From contig CAMVIM010000005.1 of assembly GCA_947167515.1 (NCBI GenBank), positions 62,001 to 126,000 on the forward strand: a stretch of 64,000 nucleotides of DNA. The letters run 5' to 3'. Positions 43,032-52,618 of this stretch are shown here, one piece after another. Every line of letters starts with the position of its first letter. Position 1 is the first letter of the stretch. The DNA comes from an uncultured Prevotellaceae bacterium. Lineage in GTDB: Bacteria; Bacteroidota; Bacteroidia; Bacteroidales; Bacteroidaceae. The notes beneath the pieces are model-generated. The model did no database searches. It was not told where the DNA came from and worked only from the letters and a program-made list of their open reading frames with translations. A program made the translations under genes and the position numbers.

Positions 43032-44207
43032 CTATTTCAGTTCCTCGCTCGTGTATCCTTCGGGCAGACGGCGGCAGTTGTAGCTTGAAGCCATGATTTC
43101 GCCGTAGGCTCCAGCGGAGAGGAGAGCGAGGAGGTCGCCACGTTGGGTTGGGGGCAGGGGGATGTCCTTGTCGAACACATCGGAAGACTCGCAGATGGGA
43201 CCCACTACATCGTAGACCAGCCCATGCGCTGGGCGATTTTCTTGGCTGCCAGTGAGATTGACAATCTTGTGGTGTGCGTCATAGAGGGCTGGACGAATGA
43301 GGTCTGTGAAGCCAGAATCGACGATGACGAACTTCTTGATGGCGTTTTCCTTGACGTAGAGTGTCTTGGTGATGAGGGCGCCGCATTGGCCGACGATGGC
43401 GCGTCCCAGCTCGAAGTGGAGTGTCTGTCCTGGACGCAGTTTCAGATGCTGCTCATAGACGGCGAAGTAGTCCTTGAAGTTGGGGATGGGGTTGTCCAGT
43501 GGATTGTCGTAGTCGATGCCGAGTCCTCCACCTACGTTGATGATTTCCAAGTGGATGCCTTGTGCTTCCAGCCGATCTTGCAGTTCGTTGATGCGGTGGG
43601 CGAGGGCGATGAAGTCGTCCATTTCGAGGATTTGAGAACCGATGTGGAAGTGGAGTCCCTTGAACTGCACGTTCTTCATTGATTGTGCCAGATGGATGAC
43701 GGTTTCCAAGTCCTGCATGTCGATGCCGAACTTGTTTTCAGCCAGTCCTGTGGTGATGTTGGCATGGGTGTGGGCACCTACGTTGGGGTTGATGCGGAAG
43801 CACACGGTGGCCACTTTTCCCTTGGAGGCAGCTATCTGGTTGATGACTTCAAGTTCGGGGATGCTTTCGACGTTGAAGCAGAAGATGTCTTTGTCGAGTC
43901 CCAGTTCTATTTCCCAGTCGCTTTTGCCCACTCCTGCAAAGACAATCTTGCTGGTGGGGAAGCCAGCTTTGAGCACTTGTTCTATTTCTCCTCCTGATAC
44001 GCAGTCGATGCCGAGACCAGCCTCGTTGATAATTTTGAGCACCTTGAGGTTGGCGTTTGCCTTGACGGCGTAGTGGACGAAGTAATTGTCGTGTTTGCTG
44101 ATTTCGGTTTTGATGGCGTCAAGTGTCTGACGCAGGATGTTTGTGTCATAATAGTAGAAAGGTGTGCGGATGCCCGCAAACCTTTCCACATTGAGTTCTA
44201 TGCCCAT
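43032..44207 (-). CDS. lysA: Diaminopimelate decarboxylase
   Basis: 391 residues. Alanine-racemase-fold PLP enzyme: PLP lysine in HYAVKANANLKVLK, HIGSQI, GGGLGID and the C-terminal ICESSDVFDKD and SAGAYGEIMAS motifs. It makes lysine from meso-diaminopimelate. It follows lysC by 8 bases and ends the long his-ftsE-lysC-lysA operon. Confidence 0.96.
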   Translation of the reverse strand: MGIELNVERFAGIRTPFYYYDTNILRQTLDAIKTEISKHDNYFVHYAVKANANLKVLKIINEAGLGIDCVSGGEIEQVLKAGFPTSKIVFAGVGKSDWEIELGLDKDIFCFNVESIPELEVINQIAASKGKVATVCFRINPNVGAHTHANITTGLAENKFGIDMQDLETVIHLAQSMKNVQFKGLHFHIGSQILEMDDFIALAHRINELQDRLEAQGIHLEIINVGGGLGIDYDNPLDNPIPNFKDYFAVYEQHLKLRPGQTLHFELGRAIVGQCGALITKTLYVKENAIKKFVIVDSGFTDLIRPALYDAHHKIVNLTGSQENRPAHGLVYDVVGPICESSDVFDKDIPLPPTQRGDLLALLSAGAYGEIMASSYNCRRLPEGYTSEELK

Positions 44208-44215
44208 ATTTTTTC

Positions 44216-45532
44216 TTAGTTGTTAAACAGGTGGTCGGAGAGTGATTGGAGTGCCTTCTTCTTGTCGTCGGCAGAGATGAGGAAGGAGATGTTGTGGTTG
44301 GAGCCGCCGTAGGAAATCATGCGGACAGGAATCTCCTTGAGGGCTTCGGTTGCCTTGCTTTCAAATCCGACGTTTTCGGCATCGAGGTCGCCCACAACAC
44401 AGATGATGCACATGTTCTTGTCCACCTGCACATGACCGAATTTCTTCAGCTCGTTGACGATGGCGTCGAGATGGGTGGTGTTGTCGATGGACACGCTCAC
44501 GCCCACTTCGGAGGTGGCTATCATGTCGATGGAGGTCTTGTAGGACTCGAAGATTTCAAACACTTTGCGCAGGAATCCGTAGGCAAGGAGCATGCGCGAG
44601 GATGTGATCTTTATGGCTGTGATATTGTCCTTGGCTGCCACGGCCTTGATTTTGCCGCGTTCGGTCTCGTTGCTGATGACGGTGCCAGGAGCAGTGGGGT
44701 CCATTGTGTTGAGCAGTTTCACGGGGATGCCTGCATACTTGGCTGGCTGCACACAGGTGGGGTGGAGAATCTTGGCACCGAAATAGGCGAGTTCTGCTGC
44801 TTCCTCAAAGTGGAGGTGGTTGACGGGCGAGGTGTTTTCGACAAAGCGTGGGTCGTTGTTGTGCATACCGTCAATGTCTGTCCAGATCTGTATCTCGGAT
44901 GCGTTCACGGCTGCACCGATGAGGGAGGCGGTGTAGTCACTGCCACCACGTTGCAGGTTGTCCACCTCGCCGTAGGCGTTGCGGCAGATGAAGCCCTGAG
45001 TGATGTAGATTTCTTTTTCAGGGTTCTCGTCGAGTTGTACCTTGAGCTTCTCGCGGATGTACTCCAGGTCAGGCTCCGAGTTCTTGTCGGTGCGCATGAA
45101 TTCGAGGGCAGGGATGAGGGTGGCGTTGTAGCCTTGCTCGATGAGGTAATTGGTCACCATGTTCGTGGACATGATTTCACCTTGAGCTACGATAATTTTC
45201 TCTTCAAACATGGTGAAGATGCCCTTGGTGAAGGAGCGCAGATAGTCGAACTCTTCCTTCAGGAAGGCGAGTGTCTTCTGCTTCATCTCTGCGGTTGTGT
45301 AGAGTTCTTCTACATGCTTCTTATATTTCTTTTCGAGCGTGTTGATGGTCTCGTTAGCTCCTTCGGGGTTCTTCTTGTAGAGGTAGTCGGAGATTTCCAC
45401 CAAAGAGTTGGTTGTGCCCGACATGGCCGAGAGCACAACAATTTTCTGCTCACCGTCGGTGATGAGCTTCACGACATCCTTCATTCGCTGAGGGGTGCCT
45501 ACGGATGTACCGCCAAATTTAAGTACTTTCAT
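44216..45532 (-). CDS. lysC: Aspartate kinase
   Basis: 438 residues, monofunctional. KFGGTSVG at the start binds ATP, RGGSDYTASL is the aspartate-phosphate motif, and two ACT domains at the C-terminus (MLLAYGFLRKVFEIF onward) suggest feedback control, probably by lysine. It phosphorylates aspartate at the head of the lysine, threonine and methionine pathways. It lies 26 bases after the ABC ATPase gene and 8 before lysA. Confidence 0.95.
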   Translation of the reverse strand: MKVLKFGGTSVGTPQRMKDVVKLITDGEQKIVVLSAMSGTTNSLVEISDYLYKKNPEGANETINTLEKKYKKHVEELYTTAEMKQKTLAFLKEEFDYLRSFTKGIFTMFEEKIIVAQGEIMSTNMVTNYLIEQGYNATLIPALEFMRTDKNSEPDLEYIREKLKVQLDENPEKEIYITQGFICRNAYGEVDNLQRGGSDYTASLIGAAVNASEIQIWTDIDGMHNNDPRFVENTSPVNHLHFEEAAELAYFGAKILHPTCVQPAKYAGIPVKLLNTMDPTAPGTVISNETERGKIKAVAAKDNITAIKITSSRMLLAYGFLRKVFEIFESYKTSIDMIATSEVGVSVSIDNTTHLDAIVNELKKFGHVQVDKNMCIICVVGDLDAENVGFESKATEALKEIPVRMISYGGSNHNISFLISADDKKKALQSLSDHLFNN

Positions 45533-45558
45533 AATATATAATATGTGCGATTTGTTTT

Positions 45559-46305
45559 TTAGTCAAAATCAAGAGACTCGTCTTCCTGCACCTCGTCTTC
45601 GGTAGCCTTTCCTTCTGTAGCCTTTTCTTCGGCAGGAGAGTTCTCCACTTCGGTCAGGCAATGGTCTTTGCAGAGGAACTGACGTCCAGGAAATTCTTCC
45701 AGCAGATGCAGGTTGTGGGTAATCATCACCACCGTGCTGCCTGCTTTGCTGATCTGCTTCAAAAGCTCGACAATCTGCCTGCTCGTTTCGGCATCGAGAT
45801 TGCCTGTTGGCTCGTCGGCGAGGATGAGTTTGGGACTGTTCAGGATGGCACGAGCGATGACGATACGCTGCTGTTCGCCGCCTGAAAGTTCCGAAGGCAT
45901 CTTGTAACCTTTGGTTGACATGCCCACCAGTTCCAGCACATCGCTGATGCGCTGGTTGATTTCCACCTTGTTCTTCCATCCGGTCGCCTTCAGCACAAAA
46001 CGCAGGTTGGCGTCAACGGTGCGGTCGGTCAGCAGCTGGAAATCCTGAAAGATGATGCCCAACTTCTTTCTCAATTCGGGCAGATGACGGCGTTTCAGTT
46101 CCGTCATGTCGAAGTTCATCACCTGCGCCTTGCCTTCCTTCACGGGAATCTCTCCGTAGAGTGTCTTGAGGAAGGTGCTTTTGCCGGTTCCCACCTTGCC
46201 CGTCAGATAGACAAACTCACCTTCACCAATGTTCAGCGTGACGTTCTGCAAGACCAGTTGTGAGTCTTGGTAGATGTTGACATCTTTATAATCAATCAGA
46301 TTCAT
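45559..46305 (-). CDS. ftsE: FtsE-like ABC transporter ATP-binding protein
   Basis: 248 residues. Walker [15 protein letters not shown], signature [14 protein letters not shown], Walker [13 protein letters not shown] and the switch His in VMITHN; the N-terminus [20 protein letters not shown] fits FtsE. The last 25 residues are an unusual acidic tail with the repeated motif [10 protein letters not shown]. FtsE partners FtsX to activate peptidoglycan hydrolases during division, but ftsX is not adjacent. It sits between hisIE and lysC in one operon. Confidence 0.85.
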   Translation of the reverse strand: MNLIDYKDVNIYQDSQLVLQNVTLNIGEGEFVYLTGKVGTGKSTFLKTLYGEIPVKEGKAQVMNFDMTELKRRHLPELRKKLGIIFQDFQLLTDRTVDANLRFVLKATGWKNKVEINQRISDVLELVGMSTKGYKMPSELSGGEQQRIVIARAILNSPKLILADEPTGNLDAETSRQIVELLKQISKAGSTVVMITHNLHLLEEFPGRQFLCKDHCLTEVENSPAEEKATEGKATEDEVQEDESLDFD

Positions 46306-46311
46306 CGTGGT

Positions 46312-46923
46312 TTAGTGTTTATGCCAGTTGGGGTCGTGGCGTTCGGCCAGCTCTGCAGCTAGGTCTTCGATGGTAAGCCCCTTCGAGGTGAGCAGCACGA
46401 TGAGGTGGTAAAGCATGTCGGATGCCTCATACACCAAACGCTCGTTGTTGTTTGCCACAGCCTCAATCACGGCTTCGAGAGCCTCTTCGCCCACCTTCTG
46501 TGCCATGCGGTGACAGCCATCCTTGAAGAGGGATGTGGTGTAACTTCCTTCGGGCATTTCTTCATGACGCTTCTCAATGAAACGCTGCAGCTCCACGAGG
46601 AACATGATGGGGTTCTCGTTCTTCTCGTCCCAGCAAGTGTCGGCACCTGTGTGGCACACGGGACCTACTGGGTTCGCCTTGATGAGCAGCGTGTCCTTGT
46701 CGCAGTCGTTCAGAATCTCCACCACATGGAGGAAATTGCCGCTTGTCTCGCCCTTTGTCCAGAGCGTCTGACGTGTGCGGCTATAGAATGTCACTTTGCC
46801 TGTTTCCACCGTCTTGTTGTATGCCTCCTCGTTCATGAAGCCGAGCATCAGCACTTTCAAGGTCTTGGCATCCTGCACAATGGCGGGTACCAAACCGTCC
46901 ATTTTCTTGAAATCGATTTCCAT
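46312..46923 (-). CDS. hisIE: Bifunctional phosphoribosyl-AMP cyclohydrolase / phosphoribosyl-ATP pyrophosphatase
   Basis: 203 residues. HisI half (about 1-110): VLMLGFMNEEAY, KANPVGPVCHTG and CWDE zinc ligands. HisE half (about 115-203): GSYTTSLF, KVGEEALEAVIEA and DMLYHLIVLL. It performs the second and third steps of histidine synthesis. Its gene follows hisF across an 80-base spacer holding a 10-bp tandem repeat, and overlaps closely with the ftsE gene after it (6-base gap). Confidence 0.95.
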   Translation of the reverse strand: MEIDFKKMDGLVPAIVQDAKTLKVLMLGFMNEEAYNKTVETGKVTFYSRTRQTLWTKGETSGNFLHVVEILNDCDKDTLLIKANPVGPVCHTGADTCWDEKNENPIMFLVELQRFIEKRHEEMPEGSYTTSLFKDGCHRMAQKVGEEALEAVIEAVANNNERLVYEASDMLYHLIVLLTSKGLTIEDLAAELAERHDPNWHKH

Positions 46924-46960
46924 TATCTTTTCTTGTTGTTTGTTCTTGTTTTTTAGGTTT

Positions 46961-47000
46961 TCCTAGGCATTCCTAGGCATTCCTAGGCATTCTTAGGATG
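46961..47000. repeat. 10-bp tandem repeat between hisF and hisIE
   Basis: TCCTAGGCAT occurs three times in a row (46961, 46971, 46981), then a diverged copy TCTTAGGATG. Each perfect unit contains the palindrome CCTAGG, spaced once per helical turn. Confidence 0.85.
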
Positions 47001-47002
47001 TC

Positions 47003-47794
47003 CTATGTTCTCACATTCACCCCTTCGCTTCTCAGATACTGTTTCAGTTCAGGGATGGGTATTTCTCCAAAGTGGAACACGCTGGCTGCCAAGGCGGCAT
47101 CGCTGTGTCCGTTCAAAAAGGTGTCGCGGAAATGCTCTCTGCATCCAGCACCGCCAGAGGCAATCACAGGGATGGTGAGCGTGTCAGCCAGTTTTCGGAG
47201 TGCCGCATCGGCAAATCCGTTCTTCACGCCATCGTGATTCATCGATGTGAACAGTATCTCGCCTGCACCTCTTTCGTTCACTTCTCTTGCCCAATCGAAG
47301 AGTTTGCGTTCGGTCGGCACACGTCCGCCATTCACATAACAGCGCCAATCGCCGTCTATGCGTGGGTCACCATTTTCGTGGATTGTGTCATCCTCACATT
47401 TCGCATCAATCGCCACCACACACACCTGGCTGCCGAAGTTGTTCACTATCTCGTCTATCAGTTTGGGACGACGCAATGCCGCCGAGTTGATGCTCACTTT
47501 GTCGGCACCGGCATTCAGAAGCCTCTCCACATCGGAGAGTTCGTTGATGCCGCCACCCACCGTGAAGGGGATGTTGATTTCCTGCGCAATCCTTTTCACC
47601 AGCTCCGTGAAAGTCTTTCTTCCCTCGTGTGAAGCGGTGATGTCGAGATACACCAGCTCGTCCGCACCTTGTTCGCTGTATAACTTGCCCAATTCTATCG
47701 GGTCTCCTGCTTGACGAAGGTTCAAGAAGTTCGTCCCCTTCACCGTCTGTCCGTCCTTGATGTCAAGGCAAGGTATGATTCTCTTAGCCAACAT
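47003..47794 (-). CDS. hisF: Imidazole glycerol phosphate synthase cyclase subunit
   Basis: 263 residues. (beta-alpha)8 barrel with both phosphate sites ([11 protein letters not shown] and PVIASGGAG) and the catalytic Asp in [14 protein letters not shown] and [10 protein letters not shown]. With HisH it makes imidazole glycerol phosphate. The first 11 bases overlap the end of hisA. Confidence 0.96.
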   Translation of the reverse strand: MLAKRIIPCLDIKDGQTVKGTNFLNLRQAGDPIELGKLYSEQGADELVYLDITASHEGRKTFTELVKRIAQEINIPFTVGGGINELSDVERLLNAGADKVSINSAALRRPKLIDEIVNNFGSQVCVVAIDAKCEDDTIHENGDPRIDGDWRCYVNGGRVPTERKLFDWAREVNERGAGEILFTSMNHDGVKNGFADAALRKLADTLTIPVIASGGAGCREHFRDTFLNGHSDAALAASVFHFGEIPIPELKQYLRSEGVNVRT

Positions 47795-48506
47795 ACTTCT
47801 CCAACTCCTCCATTTTTATCTTTCCCTCGTAAATGGCTTTGCCGAACACCACCGCAGGAATGCCTGCCGAATTCAGCAAGTCGATGTCCTCGATGCAACT
47901 CACGCCGCCGCTGGCAATGAGATAGAGGTTGGGAAACTCCTTCATCACCTCCTCGTAGAGGTGCACAGCAGGACCTTCCAGCATACCGTCCTTGCTGATG
48001 TCGGTGCAGAGCACATTGTCCACACCCTTGTTGACGTATCGGTGCAAGAAGGGCAGCAGTTCATCCTCACCTTCCTCCTTCCAGCCATTGATGCTGATAA
48101 GCCCATTCTTCACGTCGGCACCAAGGATGATTTTATTGTCGTTGTATTTGTTGAGCCATGTCTCGAACAACTCGGGGTTCTTCACCGCCACACTGCCGAT
48201 GGTCACCATGGTGGCTCCACTGGCAAAGGCGATGTCGATGTCCTCGTCCGATTTGATGCCACCTCCGAAGTCGATGACAAGGCTCGTGTGGTCAGCTATG
48301 CGTTCGATGGTCTTATAGTTCACAATGTGCTGCGAACGCGCACCATCCAAATCCACGGTGTGCAAGCGGCGAATGCCATGCGCTTCAAACATTTTCGCCA
48401 CCTCTAGGGGGTCTTCGTTATACACTTTCTTAGTATCGTAGTCGCCTTGTGTCAGGCGTACGCATTTACCGTCGATAATATCTATTGCGGGAATTATATC
48501 TATCAT
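47784..48506 (-). CDS. hisA: ProFAR isomerase
   Basis: 240 residues from ATG 48506 ([18 protein letters not shown]). HisA barrel with two phosphate loops ([14 protein letters not shown] and IASGGVSC). The open frame to 48569 would translate the 7-bp repeat spacer and is rejected. It follows hisH across that repeat and overlaps hisF by 11 bases. Confidence 0.96.
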   Translation of the reverse strand: MIDIIPAIDIIDGKCVRLTQGDYDTKKVYNEDPLEVAKMFEAHGIRRLHTVDLDGARSQHIVNYKTIERIADHTSLVIDFGGGIKSDEDIDIAFASGATMVTIGSVAVKNPELFETWLNKYNDNKIILGADVKNGLISINGWKEEGEDELLPFLHRYVNKGVDNVLCTDISKDGMLEGPAVHLYEEVMKEFPNLYLIASGGVSCIEDIDLLNSAGIPAVVFGKAIYEGKIKMEELEKYVG

Positions 48507-48522
48507 ATCCTTTTTCTCATTA

Positions 48523-48604
48523 GGAATGTGGAATTGGGAATGTGGAATTGAATGTTTTGCTGATGGCAAAGGCCCAATTCCTCATTTCTCATTCTTGATT
48601 CCTC
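48523..48604. repeat. Two facing heptanucleotide arrays between hisH and hisA
   Basis: GGAATGT, GGAATTG, GGAATGT, GGAATTG run at 48523-48550, and ATTCCTC, ATTTCTC, ATTCTTG, ATTCCTC at 48577-48604, both in 7-bp register and roughly inverted to each other. The second array encodes the last residues (MRNQE) and stop of hisH. Confidence 0.8.
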
Positions 48605-49191
48605 ATTGTTATGAAATTCTTCAATATCCTTTCGCCCACCGAACCGCTCTTTTCGGGATGGAACTGCGTAGCATAGAAGTTATCCTTGTGAAGAGCAGAA
48701 GAGTAGGGCTGTATGTAGTTGGTTGTGGCAATCGTCCACTCGCACTTGGGCACATAGAAGCTATGGATGAAATAGACGTATTCAGGTTTTTCAAAACCTG
48801 TGAACAAGACCGATTTCGTGTCCTCGATGGTGTTCCATCCCATCTGAGGCACTTTGTCCTCATGATTCTGAGGCTCAAACCGTTTCACGTCCACATCAAA
48901 CACACCCAGACATTCGGTGTCCTGCTCTTCGCTGTGACGGCACAGTAACTGCATGCCAATGCAGATACCCAGTACAGGTTGCTTCAATCCCACAATGACT
49001 TCGTCCAGACGATGGGCTTTCAGATACTCCATTGCGCTGCGGGCTTCACCTTGTCCGGGAAAGATGACACGGTCGGCTGCACAGATGATTTCAGGGTCAT
49101 CTGTCACCGTTGGTTGAATGCCCAACCGCCGCATTGCATTCTCCACCGAACCGATGTTTCCTGCATTGTATTTTACGATTGCTACGTTCAT
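48589..49191 (-). CDS. hisH: Imidazole glycerol phosphate synthase glutaminase subunit
   Basis: 200 residues from ATG 49191 (MNVAIVKYNAGNIGSVENAM). Class I glutamine amidotransferase: nucleophilic Cys in LGICIGMQLL, and the His-Pro-Glu in TQFHPEKSG. It supplies ammonia to HisF. First gene of the his-lys operon, with -7 box at 49221. Its last residues come from a 7-bp repeat array. The open frame to 49404 runs through the promoter and is rejected. Confidence 0.95.
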   Translation of the reverse strand: MNVAIVKYNAGNIGSVENAMRRLGIQPTVTDDPEIICAADRVIFPGQGEARSAMEYLKAHRLDEVIVGLKQPVLGICIGMQLLCRHSEEQDTECLGVFDVDVKRFEPQNHEDKVPQMGWNTIEDTKSVLFTGFEKPEYVYFIHSFYVPKCEWTIATTNYIQPYSSALHKDNFYATQFHPEKSGSVGERILKNFITMRNQE

Positions 49192-49220
49192 TTGCTTCAC
49201 TAAACCATATAAAACGGTTG

Positions 49221-49228
49221 CAAAGGTA
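49221..49228 (-). promoter_or_regulatory. -7 box for the his-lys operon
   Basis: TACCTTTG on the minus strand, 29 bases before the hisH ATG. No clear -33 TTTG at the expected distance. No his-leader peptide with a His run was seen. Confidence 0.6.
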
Positions 49229-49426
49229 CAACTTTTCAGCGATATGCACACAATATTTATAAAGAAAACGACCCTTTTTAAGGTTGAAAAAGTGAAAGAA
49301 TACGCATTAGGACATGACAAAACTGTAAAAAACGCTACTTTATATGGTGGAAGAAGACTCATAATCCTTGTCGGATTCTGATGACACTTGATGTACACGC
49401 CCAAATGGATGGCTCTGTAACCTCAA

Positions 49427-49495
49427 AACCGACGTCCCCGACATCGGTCAACCGACATCGGGGACATCGGTCAACCGATGTCGGGGACGTCGGTT
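49427..49495. repeat. Three 23-bp units forming a near-perfect inverted repeat
   Basis: AACCGA starts at 49427, 49450 and 49473, exactly 23 bp apart; each unit holds a GACATCGG-like core. The first and last 23 bases of the block are perfect inverted copies of each other (CCGACGTCCCCGACATCGG facing its complement). It lies in the gap between hisH and the rhamnogalacturonan lyase gene; apart from it, 49229-49561 shows no gene. Confidence 0.88.
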
Positions 49496-49561
49496 TATGG
49501 GGTGTGAAACGAATGTTACTTTGACATATCCATCACGAAGAAGAAAGAGAAAATGGAAGTT

Positions 49562-51469
49562 TCATCTCTTCATGTTGCTGCCGAAATAGAAGCCCTGTTC
49601 AGGGGGTTGGTTGTAACCTACATTCTCTGCTGCCACACTGACGCGGTAGGGGATGTCGTACATGAAGGACGGAAAGCGATAGTTGGTGGGAATGGTGGTG
49701 GAGTAGATGCGTAACTCGGTGCTTGCCTTGTCACGCACGATGACTTCTTCGCGCCAATCGCCAAACACGTCGGCAGAAAGGCATGGATTCAGCTTGGTGC
49801 CGTTGTTGAAGGAGCAACCTTCTGCATGGAAGTCTTTGAGGACATCCACATTCTGGTTGACCCAATTCCATTTCATGACTGCGTTGTGGTCGAGCAGTTC
49901 GCGCAACAGGTCTCCGTCCCACCACACCGCGCTGTTCACCGGAATGGATGAGTAGGCGGAGTGAAGTTGACCTCTCACATCGAAATAGCCCATCTGAGAG
50001 GATGACCACATTTCCAATCCCCGATTGGTGGGGTCGATGTCCGCTGCCATGCCTCGACCTACATCGTCGGTGCTGGGTATCTGGAAAATGACACGACCTG
50101 TACGTGCATCGCGGAAGTCGGAGCCGTCCCTTCGGTTCTCATGTACATCCCAGATTTGCAGTTGTGTGCTGTCGGGGTAAAAAGCAAACTGATGAATGGC
50201 ATCTCCATGCCCCATGCGGGTGCTGTAAAGACCTGTTCCGTCGTGGTCAACAGCCATCGAACCATAGGTGATTTCATCGCATCCATCGCCATCCACATCT
50301 CCTACACGAAGGTTATGGTTGCCTTGCCCTGAATATTCGGGAGCTTTTTCAGAGTCGAATAGCCACCGGGTGGTCAAATCCTTGCCATTCCAATCGTATG
50401 CGGCAAGATAGGTCTTGGAATAGTATCCTCTGCACATGACGGCAGACGGATGTTTGCCATCAAGATATGCTACAGCAGCCAGAAAACGGTCGCATCGGTT
50501 GCCATAATTGTCGCCCCAGCTTGCCACATTGCCTCGTGGTGGCTGGTAGTCAACAGTTTTGAGTGCCTTTCCCGTCAAGCCATCAAAAACAGTGAGATAT
50601 TCGGGACCATCGAGGATTCGCCCTGTAATGTTGGAGCGTTTTTTGCTCATCTTGCCAGGGATGGATTTGTCAATGGAACCGCTCTTCACCCAATTGGCAT
50701 TGGAATCCCCAATCACGTTGCCCTGTCCGTCGGTGGTACCGTCGGCAGTCTTGACAATCATTTCTGCACGTTTGTCTCCGTCGAAATCATAGACAAGGAA
50801 CTGCGTGTAGTGTGCTCCAGCGCGGATGTTTTTGCCCAAATCGATTCGCCATAGCAAGGTGGAGGACTTGTCGGAGTTTCCGCTTGTTCCATATTTAGCA
50901 CGGTTTCCGTCGAATCCGGGAATCTTGTAACAGTCGATGATGACATTGCCTGTGTATCCTTCATGGCTGTTGTCGTGGCTGTTGGATGGATCCCATTTCA
51001 AGATGACTTCATATTCTCCATCGCCGTCCACATCGGCCACGCTGGCATCGTTTGCTGAATAGGTGTAGGAACGTCCGTCGGGTGTGGTGCCTCCTGCAGG
51101 CTTGGAAAGAGGAATGGAAATGTAGTCCTTTTGGCTGGGATTGTATGTCACTTCGTAGAAGAATTGACGGTTGTCGCGGATGGTTCTGATGGCAAAGGTT
51201 GTTTCTTCTTTCGGTGCTAAAGTTTTGAAGAATGTGGCATTGTATAAGTTGAGATTGTTCAGTTGGTTACCTTCTTGATAGACATCGAAGGATGCTTTCT
51301 CTTCCCCTTCGAGAAGTCGCCACGAAAGTGCAATGCTGTCACCGTCTTTCAGGCATACAAGTCCGCGTGAAAGTTTTTCCTTCTGAATGTCTGGAGCATA
51401 AGCTGGTTGCGCTACCGCATAGGTCGTGGCGGTAAGCACGATGAATAGTATAAGGCTTCGTGCTTGCAT
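49562..51469 (-). CDS. Rhamnogalacturonan lyase (PL11)
   Basis: 635 residues with signal peptide MQARSLILFIVLTATTYAVA. An eight-bladed propeller of the PL11/YesW type with repeated Ca-binding loops (VADVDGDGEYEV, VGDVDGDGCDEI, YDFDGDKRAEM) and the sequence RGVL/RGLVCLK at the start of the mature protein. It cleaves the rhamnose-galacturonate backbone. It follows an AraC gene by 29 bases on the same strand, which probably controls it, and pairs functionally with the GH78 gene at 7.4 kb. Confidence 0.92.
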   Translation of the reverse strand: MQARSLILFIVLTATTYAVAQPAYAPDIQKEKLSRGLVCLKDGDSIALSWRLLEGEEKASFDVYQEGNQLNNLNLYNATFFKTLAPKEETTFAIRTIRDNRQFFYEVTYNPSQKDYISIPLSKPAGGTTPDGRSYTYSANDASVADVDGDGEYEVILKWDPSNSHDNSHEGYTGNVIIDCYKIPGFDGNRAKYGTSGNSDKSSTLLWRIDLGKNIRAGAHYTQFLVYDFDGDKRAEMIVKTADGTTDGQGNVIGDSNANWVKSGSIDKSIPGKMSKKRSNITGRILDGPEYLTVFDGLTGKALKTVDYQPPRGNVASWGDNYGNRCDRFLAAVAYLDGKHPSAVMCRGYYSKTYLAAYDWNGKDLTTRWLFDSEKAPEYSGQGNHNLRVGDVDGDGCDEITYGSMAVDHDGTGLYSTRMGHGDAIHQFAFYPDSTQLQIWDVHENRRDGSDFRDARTGRVIFQIPSTDDVGRGMAADIDPTNRGLEMWSSSQMGYFDVRGQLHSAYSSIPVNSAVWWDGDLLRELLDHNAVMKWNWVNQNVDVLKDFHAEGCSFNNGTKLNPCLSADVFGDWREEVIVRDKASTELRIYSTTIPTNYRFPSFMYDIPYRVSVAAENVGYNQPPEQGFYFGSNMKR

Positions 51470-51498
51470 TGTTAGTTTTGTTTAGTCGTTTATGGTTG

Positions 51499-52446
51499 TC
51501 AGTTAATTTCTGTGTCATTGTTTAGGTGGTCGATGCCTCGTTTGATGACATCGGTGAACTGTGCATCTTCATCGCCCTTGTCGGGTTTCCCTTTTCGGAA
51601 GTCAAGAGGGCTGAGGGTGGTAAGATTCTTGAACCATTTTCCGAAATAGCTTTGGTTGGGAAAACACAACAGGTCGGATATTTCCTTAATGGTCATATTT
51701 GTGTTCTTCAATAAGTTGCGAGCATCGACTAACAGGGCTGTTGCTATCCATTGACTGGGCGATTTGCCGGATCTCTCCTTGACGATGGTGCTGAAATAGC
51801 GTGTAGTGAGGAACTGTTGTTCTGCATAGAAATTCACTTCATGCTCTTGGCGATACTTGCGATAGAGGGTCGAAACGAACTTCTGAAGCACTTCATCCTT
51901 TCGGGAAAAGTTTGCGTTGTCGGTGTCGATGCAGGCATAGCATTGGAGCACTTCGAGCATGAGGGCATAACTAAGCAGTTCTGCTTGCTTGCGCGCAATC
52001 TCCGAAATTGGCTTCTCCGAAAATTGGTTGATTCCATTCTCTGTCTGCGTTTTTAGCATGACCTTCTTAATCAGTTCAATATACTGACAGAGCACTTCAT
52101 ATTGGCTGTCAGAAATCACTTGATGAGGCAGCTGCTTGATGACAAATAAGGCATTGAAATTTGTCACATTGTAAAGCATGGGTTGAATTGTTTCCAAATT
52201 TGCGCCAATCAATGTGCCACGCAAATTAGACGAATGGCTGACGATGTGTAAAGTGCTGTAAGAGAAATAGACAATGATGGAGTTCTTGTGCAGGTGGTAT
52301 TCCTTTTCGTCGATATTCAGGACGACCTCACCCTCCTTGCACAAAAATAATCCCGTCTTTGTGAGTTTCACGCTTTCTTTTTCGGCATTGAGTATGTTCA
52401 CCTCTCCGCCTGTTAATTCCATAATTGAAAGGTTTTCTTCTCTCAT
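51499..52446 (-). CDS. AraC family transcriptional regulator
   Basis: 315 residues: cupin-like sensing part (about 1-180) and C-terminal AraC DNA-binding domain (about 205-300, MTIKEISDLLCFPNQSYFGKWFKNLTTLSPLDFRK). It lies upstream of the rhamnogalacturonan lyase gene in the same direction and divergent from the RND efflux operon, so it could act on either. The ligand is unknown. The intergenic region 52447-52557 is AT-rich with no clear AraC half-site pair. Confidence 0.9.
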   Translation of the reverse strand: MREENLSIMELTGGEVNILNAEKESVKLTKTGLFLCKEGEVVLNIDEKEYHLHKNSIIVYFSYSTLHIVSHSSNLRGTLIGANLETIQPMLYNVTNFNALFVIKQLPHQVISDSQYEVLCQYIELIKKVMLKTQTENGINQFSEKPISEIARKQAELLSYALMLEVLQCYACIDTDNANFSRKDEVLQKFVSTLYRKYRQEHEVNFYAEQQFLTTRYFSTIVKERSGKSPSQWIATALLVDARNLLKNTNMTIKEISDLLCFPNQSYFGKWFKNLTTLSPLDFRKGKPDKGDEDAQFTDVIKRGIDHLNNDTEIN

Positions 52447-52557
52447 CTTTTTATGATTTTAAATACAAAATAACTACAATTAGAACAAATTTCCAACACT
52501 TTCACCTACTTTTTAGGAGAAAAGCCACAAAAAGGATAAAAAAAGGCGCATATCTGC

Positions 52558-52589
52558 TACTTTTGTTCAAAAAGAATGCTCTAAATTTG
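52558..52589 (+). promoter_or_regulatory. Promoter region of the RND efflux operon
   Basis: Two -7-like boxes lie 24 bp apart, TACTTTTG (52558-52565) and TAAATTTG (52582-52589). The TTTG of the first is 16 bp before the second. Transcription would start 25-50 bases before the ATG at 52619. Confidence 0.5.
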
Positions 52590-52618
52590 CAAAAGAAATC
52601 GAAATAAAATCTTGATAT

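Noticed and set aside
52447..52618. AraC half-site pair in the AraC-RND intergenic region
   Set aside because: The best repeat (AGGA-N-AAAA) is 18 bp apart, A-rich and weak.
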